Assembly: GCA_017860135.1 (NCBI GenBank)
Contig: JAFNAG010000006.1
Coordinates: forward strand, 1 to 35,626
Direction of reading: 5' to 3'
DNA length: 35,626 nt
Source: Acidobacteriota bacterium
GTDB lineage: Bacteria; Acidobacteriota; UBA6911
The translations under genes were made by a program, and so were the position numbers. The notes beneath the pieces are model-generated. The model searched no databases. It was not told where the DNA came from and saw only the letters and a program-made list of their open reading frames with translations. How positions within the stretch are numbered: position 1 is the stretch's first letter; every line of letters begins with the position of its first letter. Positions 25,857 through 34,081 of the stretch are shown here, piece after piece.

Positions 25857-27182
25857 TTACTTAAAATCTCGTATCCAGTCGATTGCCGCTTCCAGGATCA
25901 GATCGCGCCCCTGGAGCAGTGCCTCACGCGTGTGTTGCACGATGACATCGGGAACCAGGCCGTTGCCCTCCAGCACCCGGCCCCCTGCAGTGACATGATT
26001 TGCGAACGCATACATGAATCCGTCCCCGTTCGGAAGCCGCTCGATATTGCCTCCCAATGCCGCTCCGCCGGTGCGGGTTCCGAAGACGCGCGCCCGGCCG
26101 AGATCGCGCAACCCGCCGGCAAAGATCTCCGTGGCGCAGAGGGACAGCCCGTCCACCAGCACCGCTACCGGCCCCGGATAGACCTGGGGCCGCGGTCGCA
26201 CGATCAACTTCAATGCATTGTCGCGGGTGCGGATGGTGCCCAGGTCCCGGCCCTTCTCCAGAACCAGCCAGCCGGCCATGCCGCACCCGATCTCGCCTTG
26301 CCCGCCTCCGTTGCCGCGCAGATCCAGGATGAGACCCGGTGCGTTCATGAAAGACCTCATGGCATTGTTGAACGCCGTCATCAGGATCCCGGGCGCGAGG
26401 AAAACGTCGAAGGCGAAATAGCCGATCCCGGGCCCGACGGTCTTTTCAGAAAACCAGACGCGCACCGGCGGCAGGTTTCCGAGCTGAAACTTTGCCCCCC
26501 TCGGCTCCACCAGGGTCAGCGAATGGGAAATGTTACGGTCGGCACCGTCCAGAAAGGAGACGGCGAGGCAGTCGCCCTGCTTGCCCTCGAGGCGGCCTGC
26601 CACCGCATCGGTCAGCACAAGGTCCTTGAGGGACTTGCCCTCGAATTCTCTGGCGATGGCGGCAAGCTGCGAGGCAATCTCCTTGCCGCCGATCTGAAGA
26701 ATCTCCCATCCAGGCCTCACGCCAGCTCGCGCCGCCGGCGAACCGGGATCGACCGAAACCACCAATGCACGCCCGTCGATCACCCGCAAATGGATTCCGG
26801 TCACTCCCGGCTCGCCTGCACCTGATTCGGGCCGGCTCAAGTCTCCATACAGCTCGGAGGGAATGAGGCTGAAGTGAGTGAGCTTCAGACGGGAGAGCAT
26901 GGTTCGCACGACCGCCCTGGCTTCGCGCCTTGTTTTCACCGCTTCCATCTTCGGACGGAATTCCGCGTGGACGGCCTTCCAGTCCACACCTCCCCAGGTG
27001 GGATCGAAATGCTTCTCATGAACCGTCTTCCAGACATATTCGAATGAATCGAGGTCGAGTTGATGCTCCCGGGGTGTCTGCGATGCCGCCTCCTGAGCCC
27101 GCAGCAGGTTCGCGTGCGGGAGTGAACCCAGCAGAAGGATCACACACAGGAATCGGATCCATCTTTGCCCCTTTCCTCTCAT
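25857..27182 (-). CDS. S41 family (C-terminal processing-like) peptidase with PDZ
   Basis: Start 27182 (MRGKGQRWIRFLCVILLLGSLPHANLLRAQ); 'FEYVWKTVHEKHFDPTWGGVDWKAVHAEFRPKME', PDZ 'VVSVDPGSPAARAGVRPGWEILQIGGKEI', 'GLILDLRGNGGGQG', 'VAVLVDGLSLCATEIFAGGLRDLGRARVFGTRTGGAA'. Confidence 0.93.
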   Translation of the reverse strand: MRGKGQRWIRFLCVILLLGSLPHANLLRAQEAASQTPREHQLDLDSFEYVWKTVHEKHFDPTWGGVDWKAVHAEFRPKMEAVKTRREARAVVRTMLSRLKLTHFSLIPSELYGDLSRPESGAGEPGVTGIHLRVIDGRALVVSVDPGSPAARAGVRPGWEILQIGGKEIASQLAAIAREFEGKSLKDLVLTDAVAGRLEGKQGDCLAVSFLDGADRNISHSLTLVEPRGAKFQLGNLPPVRVWFSEKTVGPGIGYFAFDVFLAPGILMTAFNNAMRSFMNAPGLILDLRGNGGGQGEIGCGMAGWLVLEKGRDLGTIRTRDNALKLIVRPRPQVYPGPVAVLVDGLSLCATEIFAGGLRDLGRARVFGTRTGGAALGGNIERLPNGDGFMYAFANHVTAGGRVLEGNGLVPDVIVQHTREALLQGRDLILEAAIDWIRDFK

Positions 27183-27214
27183 CTCTCTCTGTTTCCTTTC
27201 CTGCCCGCGGGACC

Positions 27215-29104
27215 CTACAGGCAAGCCCTTGCTGTCTGTCCCGGAAGCACCTCAACGCGCTGGAACTGTCTCCGGCAAAACTCATACGCTCCCCACAACA
27301 CGAGTGCGCTGAGAACCCAGACGGTCAGAGTGCCGCCCGGGATTGTCCGAACTATTCTCAGCATCAGGATCTTGATGAAGGCAGCGCCGACGTCCAGCCG
27401 GATCCACTGGGCGATCATCACGCCTACCTGGCCTGCAGTGAGTGCAATGGCGGCGAGTGCCAACGCGAGAAAGATGGCCTTTCTGCGGGTGTCCGAGACC
27501 GCTGCCCGCCAGGCCCGCAAGTATATGGAAACCAGGATCGCGTAGACGAAACCGACCGCGGCAAGCAGAAACGGTGCGAGAGTGACTTGCCCCCGCGGCC
27601 TCCACTCAGGATGTTCTGCAATGAGGCGGTCCGTGTCTTTAAGCGCGACGGTCTGATCCGAGGACATTTCGAGATGCCGGTCCAGGATTACCTGATAGGG
27701 AATGGAGGCTCCGTAGATTGCCTCAATTGCGCGGCCGATCTGGAAGGCAACGAATCGGGGTGAACTTCCCTCCGGCGCGCTGAAGGGGGAATACACGGTA
27801 ATCCGGCTCCCCGCATAGAGCGGATATTTCCAGGCGGGGTGAGATTCCCCCCACGGAGCTGCGACATCCGGCGGATCGCCGTTCCAGGATATCTGGCAGT
27901 ATTCCGCCGGAATCCGGACCATGGGCGCCTTGGTGCTGTATGGGGGGATGAACGAGGAGGGGGATGTCTGCAACTGAATCTGAAGGTGCGATCGATCGAG
28001 GATTGCGGCGCCGATTGCTCCTGCTCCCAGCCCGAGGGCGAGGAACAGGAATGCGGGAATCAACAGCAATGCGGCGATGAGCTTTTTCGAGACGGGGAGG
28101 AAATCCACACCGGGGATTTGCAGCATCTGAGCCGGAAGGAAGGACATCAGCAGGTAGCCGGACAGGATAATGTAGGAGAACTGGGGCAGTTCCAGGTCTC
28201 GCCATGCGGCGAAGAAACCGGACATGAAAAGCCCCCACAGGAAAAAGAGTGGGAAAAAAAACAGGGCCGCGAACCGATTGCGGGAGGGGTGGAAGCAGAG
28301 CAGCCGGATCAGAAACCACCCGAACTGGATGCCGTGCATGGGCCCCCGCTTGCCGTACATCTCCCATTCCTCAGCCTCCACTGCGCGCATGATCGCCGCG
28401 TCCCGAGTGACCTGGGGCAGCTCGATTCCGGCGTGCGTATCTGCGGGTATCCAGGTGAAGGCCGGGGGGAGGGACCGGTACGTTCTATAACCGAGGAACA
28501 CGGCCACGCCGATGGGCACGAGCGCCGCAGGACCGGGCAATGACGAAAGGAGGACGATTAAAGCGAATCCCGTGCACAGAAACAGCATTGAATATATCGC
28601 GTATGCATGGCCGCGAGGTACCTGGCACTGCGATGCCTTTGCGCGCTGCAGAAGGACCACGATGAGGACCAGCCCGGACGCAACGGGGAGGTATATTCCC
28701 GCCAGCGACTGCTTGACCACGGCAAAATCTGCCGGAGCGCGGCTGAACATCCAGAACATAATCCACAGAGTACCGACGATGAGCGTCGCGTACGCCAAGC
28801 CGAGCAGGATGAGGGTTGAGACGTGAGCCAGCCAGAGCTTGCGAGCCGGAATCGGCAGAGCCAGGTCCAAGGCGTTGCAGCGCTCGCGGGCCTTTCCGAA
28901 GAGAAGAAAAGGCGAGATGGAGAACCAGATCAGTCCCGCCAGAAACAGACTGCTTGCCATGGTTCCGGGGAACCGGTATTCGGATCCCGCCGCCAGCGTG
29001 GTGACAAGTCCTGCCATCACGCCCGCATTAAGAGCAAGGATCCCGCCCTTCACCAGGGCTATTGTGCCAAGGACCGGATCTCTCCGCAGCAGCGCAAGCA
29101 TCAC
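27215..29104 (-). CDS. ABC transporter permease with large extracytoplasmic segment
   Basis: 629 aa, many TM segments; follows the ATPase with 4-nt overlap; soluble stretch 'QIQLQTSPSSFIPPYSTKAPMVRIPAEYC...LIAEHPEWRPRGQV' between TM blocks. Confidence 0.85.
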   Translation of the reverse strand: MMLALLRRDPVLGTIALVKGGILALNAGVMAGLVTTLAAGSEYRFPGTMASSLFLAGLIWFSISPFLLFGKARERCNALDLALPIPARKLWLAHVSTLILLGLAYATLIVGTLWIMFWMFSRAPADFAVVKQSLAGIYLPVASGLVLIVVLLQRAKASQCQVPRGHAYAIYSMLFLCTGFALIVLLSSLPGPAALVPIGVAVFLGYRTYRSLPPAFTWIPADTHAGIELPQVTRDAAIMRAVEAEEWEMYGKRGPMHGIQFGWFLIRLLCFHPSRNRFAALFFFPLFFLWGLFMSGFFAAWRDLELPQFSYIILSGYLLMSFLPAQMLQIPGVDFLPVSKKLIAALLLIPAFLFLALGLGAGAIGAAILDRSHLQIQLQTSPSSFIPPYSTKAPMVRIPAEYCQISWNGDPPDVAAPWGESHPAWKYPLYAGSRITVYSPFSAPEGSSPRFVAFQIGRAIEAIYGASIPYQVILDRHLEMSSDQTVALKDTDRLIAEHPEWRPRGQVTLAPFLLAAVGFVYAILVSIYLRAWRAAVSDTRRKAIFLALALAAIALTAGQVGVMIAQWIRLDVGAAFIKILMLRIVRTIPGGTLTVWVLSALVLWGAYEFCRRQFQRVEVLPGQTARACL

Positions 29105-29994
29105 GACCTCCCCCCGACAAGTTCGATGAACATGTCCTCCAGCGCGATCGGCGTGCAGAACGAGTTATGGATGTCGAGCCCCTTCTCGAGTATCGAGCGG
29201 CAGCGCTCCGGTTCGCACCGGAAGATCGCGTGGATCGCGTCCGCCTGATCCCGGACGGACAGACATTCCTTCAATCCGAGCAACTGATTCTGCCGGTCCC
29301 CGGAGCCTCGAGGAACGAGAGCCAGAGAGTATTTCTCGCGCAGGTCGTCTAAGGAGTTGTCGATCAGCAGCCTGCCTTCGTGGATCATGGCAATCCGGCC
29401 CGCCATGCGCTCGACATCGCTCATGTAATGCGAGGAAAAGAGGATCGTGGTTCCGGCTTCGTTCAGCAGGCGGATCGATGTTTCCAGGAATTCGCGGCGC
29501 GCGGATGGATCGAGCCCCCCGGCGGGTTCGTCCAGCAGCAGGACCTCAGGGCGATGCGCTACGGCGCAGAGCAGTGCCACCTGTCTGGCCTGCCCCTTGC
29601 TGAGAGTCTTGATCTTGGCCTTGGGAGACAGAGCGAAGCGTTCCCGCAAGCGTCGCTCCAGCCCTTCGTCCCAGGTTGGGAAGAGCCCGCGATGGAGCCG
29701 GATGATTTCGCCGACCGACAGGAATTCCGGCAAAACCTGGTCTTCGGATACGTAGCCCACGCGGCGTTTCACGTCGAGCGCGTCTCTTCGCGGATCCAGG
29801 CCGAAGAGCTGCACGCTCCCCTGGCTGGTTACCATCATGCCCATGGCCAGGCGCATCAGCGTTGTCTTGCCGGCGCCGTTTTTCCCGAGCAGTCCGACAA
29901 CTTCGCCGGCTTCGAGCGAAAACGAGATGCCCCGGAGCACATCGGAACCTTGCTTGTAGGAGTAGTGCACATCGCTGAAATCGATCACCTTCAT
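29101..29994 (-). CDS. ABC transporter ATP-binding protein
   Basis: Walker A 'GLLGKNGAGKTTLMRLAMG', signature-like 'LSKGQARQVALLCAVAHRPEVLLLDEPAGGLDPSARREFLE', 'ILFSSHYMSDVERMAGRIAMIHEGRLL'. Confidence 0.97.
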   Translation of the reverse strand: MKVIDFSDVHYSYKQGSDVLRGISFSLEAGEVVGLLGKNGAGKTTLMRLAMGMMVTSQGSVQLFGLDPRRDALDVKRRVGYVSEDQVLPEFLSVGEIIRLHRGLFPTWDEGLERRLRERFALSPKAKIKTLSKGQARQVALLCAVAHRPEVLLLDEPAGGLDPSARREFLETSIRLLNEAGTTILFSSHYMSDVERMAGRIAMIHEGRLLIDNSLDDLREKYSLALVPRGSGDRQNQLLGLKECLSVRDQADAIHAIFRCEPERCRSILEKGLDIHNSFCTPIALEDMFIELVGGRS

Positions 29995-30371
29995 CTCTCC
30001 ATTCCTTTCTGCATTTCCTCCAGCAGGCCGAAGACGTCAGCCAGGGGAACGCCGCTCAAAGCCGCCTGCGACAGCAGCCGCTGCGCCGCGTCGCGCAAGC
30101 GCTCCCGGCGCTTGGCCGGATCGACATCCGGGAGCCTTTCGCTGATGAACGTCCCCTTCCCTCTCTGCGTCACGATCAACCCCTGCCGCTCCAGTTCGTC
30201 GTAAGCCTTTTTCACAGTCAGAGGCGCGATCACCAGTTGCTCCGCCAGTTCCCGGTGGGAAGGGAGTTGAGCGCCTGCCTGCAGCCGCCCTCCGGCGACC
30301 GCATCGATGATCTGGCGCATGATCTGACGGTAGATGGGCAACTCGTCGCCGGGATTGATGTGCAGCTCCAT
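29991..30371 (-). CDS. GntR family transcriptional regulator, YtrA-like
   Basis: Start 30371 (MELHINPGDELPIYRQIMRQIIDAVAGGRLQAGAQLPSHRELAEQLVIAPLTVKKAYDELERQGLIVTQRGKGTFIS), short C-terminal segment. Confidence 0.93.
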   Translation of the reverse strand: MELHINPGDELPIYRQIMRQIIDAVAGGRLQAGAQLPSHRELAEQLVIAPLTVKKAYDELERQGLIVTQRGKGTFISERLPDVDPAKRRERLRDAAQRLLSQAALSGVPLADVFGLLEEMQKGMER

Positions 30372-30382
30372 GCCGTGCTCCC

Positions 30383-31189
30383 CTAGCTTGACTCCGTGCA
30401 GCGCGCCACCAGCAATGTGGCGTCGTCTATCAGGCGCTGCCCGCTGAATTGGCGCAGTGCCGCCGCAGCGTCGCGAACCAGTTGCGAGACAGTCAGGCGC
30501 CGGCACCGGTTCACCAAATCGAGCAGGCGCTCTTCGCCGAATTCCTCCCCCAGACTGTTTTCGGCTTCGGTCACTCCGTCGGTGAACATCAGCAGAGTGT
30601 CTCCCCCGGCCAGCGCGACCTCGCTGAGGGAACAGTTCCAGTCCCGGAATATCCCCAGGACTGTCCCCGTCGACTCGAGCCTGCCGACTTCGAGGTTGTG
30701 GCGAATGACGAGCGGAGGATTGTGCCCGCAGTTGGCGTATCGCAGAACCCGGGTCCGATCATCGTATTCTCCCAGGAAAAGGGTGGCAAAGTTCGTCTCC
30801 GCGGTGCACTCGCAGAAGAGGCGATTTACCGAACGCAACAGCCGCGCAATATCATGAGAAAGGCTCGCAGAGTGGCTCCGCAGGATCGCCTGCAGGCTTG
30901 CCATCATGATCGCCGCCGGCACGCCCTTTCCCGAGATGTCACCCAGCGCGATCCCCACTCTGCCGAGACCCAGATGAATGAAATCGTAATAATCCCCGCC
31001 GATGCTGTGGGCAGGAAGATAGCATCCCCCATATTCGAGAGTGTCCAGAGCTGGGACGCTGCGCCGCAGCAGCCGCATTTGCACCTCACGCGCAAGGTCC
31101 ATTTCCCCGGCCGACGGCCACGGCGCATCGGGAGCTTTCACGGTCTCAATCAGGGTGCTGTGAGCCTGCATATCCGACCTCATCATCAT
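30383..31189 (-). CDS. PP2C-type (SpoIIE/RsbU-like) serine phosphatase
   Basis: 'IGGDYYDFIHLGLGRVGIALGDISGKGVPAAIMMASLQAILR', 'YANCGHNPPLVIR', 'DTLLMFTDGVTEAENSLGEEFGEERLLDLV', 'LIDDATLLVAR'. Start could also be 31171. Confidence 0.93.
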   Translation of the reverse strand: MMMRSDMQAHSTLIETVKAPDAPWPSAGEMDLAREVQMRLLRRSVPALDTLEYGGCYLPAHSIGGDYYDFIHLGLGRVGIALGDISGKGVPAAIMMASLQAILRSHSASLSHDIARLLRSVNRLFCECTAETNFATLFLGEYDDRTRVLRYANCGHNPPLVIRHNLEVGRLESTGTVLGIFRDWNCSLSEVALAGGDTLLMFTDGVTEAENSLGEEFGEERLLDLVNRCRRLTVSQLVRDAAAALRQFSGQRLIDDATLLVARCTESS

Positions 31190-31201
31190 CTGATATAAAA
31201 C

Positions 31202-31229
31202 ACTATAGCACTAGATCTATATATTGCAA
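31202..31229 (-). promoter_or_regulatory. Predicted promoter and operator-like palindrome of the phosphatase-GntR-ABC operon
   Basis: On minus strand TTGCAA (31229-31224), 16-nt spacer, TATAGT (31207-31202); imperfect palindrome TATAGCACTAGATCTATA at 31204-31221. Confidence 0.55.
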
Positions 31230-31449
31230 GAGAAAAATTGAGGAAAAGAGATTTTGGGAAGTCTGTGGAATGTGAGCGAACTAAGAGAATCAAGATAAGG
31301 TATTTATTCTTATCATTTACGCAAGCCTCTGCAGCGTTTCTGCGACCGGATAAAAACCTGCAGAGTTAAGGATGAGCACAATGGGCTTCAAGCCAGGTGG
31401 GACAGTAACTCCGACTGTTGAGGCGGGCGGCCCCGGTTTTCAGGGATTG

Positions 31450-31620
31450 TCAGTTTCCGCTGCCGGCTTCCTCTCCGGGTTGATCGGGTGCCTCGGGCAC
31501 GGCACTCCCCATGGCTCTCGCCTCCTTGCGCTCCCGTCGCGCCTGGCGTTTCTCCAAGGCTCGTGCAGTACGCTTCAGTTCTTTCTGCCGCTTGATGAAA
31601 GATGGTCTCTTAGTTGCCAT
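31450..31620 (-). CDS. Small highly basic protein (56 aa)
   Basis: MATKRPSFIKRQKELKRTARALEKRQARRERKEARAMGSAVPEAPDQPGEEAGSGN with purine-rich upstream region (GCAAGGAAAGGAAAACCCGCT); resembles conserved small Lys/Arg-rich proteins in environmental bacteria. Confidence 0.6.
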   Translation of the reverse strand: MATKRPSFIKRQKELKRTARALEKRQARRERKEARAMGSAVPEAPDQPGEEAGSGN

Positions 31621-31889
31621 AGCGGGTTTTCCTTTCCTCGCAAGTGTAGCAGTCCCGGAGCGGCGCAACAAATTTATCCTCAAGGGCGGGCGCGGAACCC
31701 GCCCTCCACCTGGGCGGCTGACTGTTGAACGGCTACTGATCGCTGCACCTGTTGACTGGCGAACATTTGCGCCCGGTCTCCTTCGCAACAGCGCCGGCCG
31801 GCGATCAAGACGGCCTCCGTCCGTCTGCCAGTGCATGCGAATGAACCGCCCGCCTGAAAACGAACCGGGCAGAGGGGACCGGAGTGGTG

Positions 31890-31895
31890 TATAAT
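31890..31895 (+). promoter_or_regulatory. Consensus -10 element (TATAAT) upstream of the 109-aa ORF
   Basis: TATAAT at 31890-31895 about 107 nt upstream of the ATG at 32003; no clear -35. Confidence 0.35.
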
Positions 31896-32002
31896 AGGGA
31901 TGATCTTGCGGATCGCGCCTCTCAGATCAGAGATTTCATTTCGATCGCACACAAGAGGTTCGATTTGGTTGCAGGTCGGTTTTTTTACGGAGGTGACACC
32001 GC

Positions 32003-32332
32003 ATGGCAAGAGATCTAGTCTTACAACTCCGGTACCTTGGAATGCTCCCTCAAACCGGACACCGCGAGTACCGCTTCCAGATCGAGGCCCATGACAAGAG
32101 TATCCGCATGGTCGCCCTGACCATCGACGACGGCATCTTCCTGAAACACCAGCTGATGTTTCAGGAAGCCCCAGATCTCTGCTATCAAAAAATGCTGGCG
32201 GATGTCGCGAACGAAGACACAGGATCACCCATCTGCAGCCTCGCACCGGTAACCGAGTCCGAAATCGCTTCCTACAGGAATTCCCACCCGATAGGCAAGA
32301 TGCGCAGGATGGCCGCAAGGCAACGCCAGTAG
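32003..32332 (+). CDS. Hypothetical protein, 109 aa
   Basis: GGAGGTGAC ribosome-binding-like site before ATG; MARDLVLQLRYLGMLPQTGHREYRFQIEAHDKSIRMVALTIDDGIFLKHQLMFQEAPDLCYQKMLADV, balanced coding composition. Confidence 0.75.
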   Translation: MARDLVLQLRYLGMLPQTGHREYRFQIEAHDKSIRMVALTIDDGIFLKHQLMFQEAPDLCYQKMLADVANEDTGSPICSLAPVTESEIASYRNSHPIGKMRRMAARQRQ

Positions 32333-32369
32333 TGCGGACGAAACGTCCGGGCGCTTTTCCCGCGATGTC

Positions 32370-33962
32370 TCATTTGGAGGGACCGGTATCCAGTGCCGCG
32401 TTTTTGGCAGGGAGCGCACCGATCCGCGTCGAATCCTCGTCGGCAGAACCGTTGAGCAGCCTGCGCATCACTAACCGTGCGATCGTGGGGGCATTGGATG
32501 CCAACAGGCGGATCCACGACCATCGGGTCGACTGGGGAAAGAAGACTCCTCGAAACAGCAAGCGCGCAACCATGAAGGCAACCTGGTGGTCGATCGGCTT
32601 CCGGTGGTCCACCAGCCACTGCTGCGTGCGAGCGAAAGAGTGTGGACTGTAACATCGGCGCCAGGATTCGTTGACCTCATCTTCCACCTCGGTGGCGGAA
32701 AGGTGATTGGGGCGGAATGTCAACCGGAATGGTTTGAAATCCAGCCAATGCTCGGGGCGCACGAGCCTTCCCTGGTTTTGCAGCCGGTCGTACAACGGAG
32801 TACCCGGATAGGGAGTAAGCAACCCGAAAACCGGCAGGACGGGCGGCCACTTTTCGATTTCGTTGCTGATGGCGGCTGCCACACCCGGACGGTCATCCTC
32901 CATTCCGATGATGAACGAAGTGATCGCATATACGTTGCGTTTTGCCAGGCCCTGCAATATCCCTGAATATTCCTCCGGCCGGTTGAAGGGCTTGCGCGCA
33001 GTCTTCAGGCTCTCCGGGCTGATGGACTCGAGTCCCAGGAAGATGTAGCGGCCGCCGCTGGCGGAAATCAGATCCACGAGCTCTTCATCTTTCAGCAGAT
33101 TGCTGGTTATCTGCGCCACCCAGGGGAGGCATGCATCGCGCCGGATCATTTCCCGGAGCAGTGCCTTGGTGCGTTCGCGCCGGATGGCGAAGTTATCGTC
33201 GATAAAAAAGACGTTGACCAGGGCCCGGTCGCGCGCGGCGATGCGCTTGAGCGCGAGAAGCTCCGCAATGACGCTATCATTGGAGCGAAAGCGGAGGTGG
33301 CTGCCGAAAAACCCGGTGACAGTGCAGAATTCGCATCCGTAGGGGCATCCCCGGCCCGATTCGACCGGAATCATATAGGCTCTCTCGTAAGGGATCTTCA
33401 TCTTCCGCAGAAGGCTGCGAATGCTTTCCGGCAGGAAACGCATGAGGTCGAACAGGCTCAAGTCGATGTTTTCCCAATCGACCGCCTGGTAGTTTTCGAG
33501 GGAAGGCTTCGAGTTTCCATTGACCCGATCTCTGGAGCCGTAGGTTTCTTTCAGCCTGCGGCACCCGGCGTCCTGTATCACCTCAGGCCAGATGTCGTCC
33601 GCTTCGCCCAGCACCACCGAGTCGGCACAGCGCTTCCGGCCGTTCCAGCCCAGCGATTCGCCGGGGACTTCCGTGACATGCGGCCCGCCGAACACGACGG
33701 GCACGCCGCATTCCTTCCGGATGGTTGCCGCCGTCGCGTAAGCTCTCTGCGCCATGCGGGTCATGAAACCCATACCCACGAGGTCCATGCCGTTCGCCTT
33801 CACGAATCGGGCCAGTTCCTGATCGCCCATGGGTGTGGCGTTGCCGTCAATGATGGTAACGCGGTGCGGCGCCGGCGTAAGCTGGCGCAGGAGAAAAGGC
33901 CAGAGCTGCGGCAGGAAGTTCCGGGTGACGTGGTTATCGGGAACGTAGAGGAGAATGTTCAT
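32370..33962 (-). CDS. Radical SAM protein with N-terminal B12-binding-like domain
   Basis: Start 33962 (MNILLYVPDNHVTRNFLPQLWPFLLRQL); 'GVPVVFGGPHVTEVPGE', 'VESGRGCPYGCEFCTVTGFFG' (CxxxCxxC), 'FFIDDNFAI', 'FLGLESISPESLK', 'LTPYPGTPLYDRL'. Confidence 0.92.
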   Translation of the reverse strand: MNILLYVPDNHVTRNFLPQLWPFLLRQLTPAPHRVTIIDGNATPMGDQELARFVKANGMDLVGMGFMTRMAQRAYATAATIRKECGVPVVFGGPHVTEVPGESLGWNGRKRCADSVVLGEADDIWPEVIQDAGCRRLKETYGSRDRVNGNSKPSLENYQAVDWENIDLSLFDLMRFLPESIRSLLRKMKIPYERAYMIPVESGRGCPYGCEFCTVTGFFGSHLRFRSNDSVIAELLALKRIAARDRALVNVFFIDDNFAIRRERTKALLREMIRRDACLPWVAQITSNLLKDEELVDLISASGGRYIFLGLESISPESLKTARKPFNRPEEYSGILQGLAKRNVYAITSFIIGMEDDRPGVAAAISNEIEKWPPVLPVFGLLTPYPGTPLYDRLQNQGRLVRPEHWLDFKPFRLTFRPNHLSATEVEDEVNESWRRCYSPHSFARTQQWLVDHRKPIDHQVAFMVARLLFRGVFFPQSTRWSWIRLLASNAPTIARLVMRRLLNGSADEDSTRIGALPAKNAALDTGPSK

Positions 33963-34081
33963 GCGACCTCCGTCGGCCAAAGGATCGGCCGAGGAGGGCA
34001 CACCCGCGATGCCGCCACTGCGGGTTAATCCCCTTCGACAGTTCCTTTGATGCTGATTGCTGCCAGATCGGTCCGGGTGTC

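Noticed and set aside
25092-26825. 577-aa plus-strand ORF
   Set aside because: Antisense shadow of the S41 peptidase and LolA-like genes; Arg/Gln/His/Pro-rich low-quality translation with no recognisable motif, typical of GC-rich DNA.
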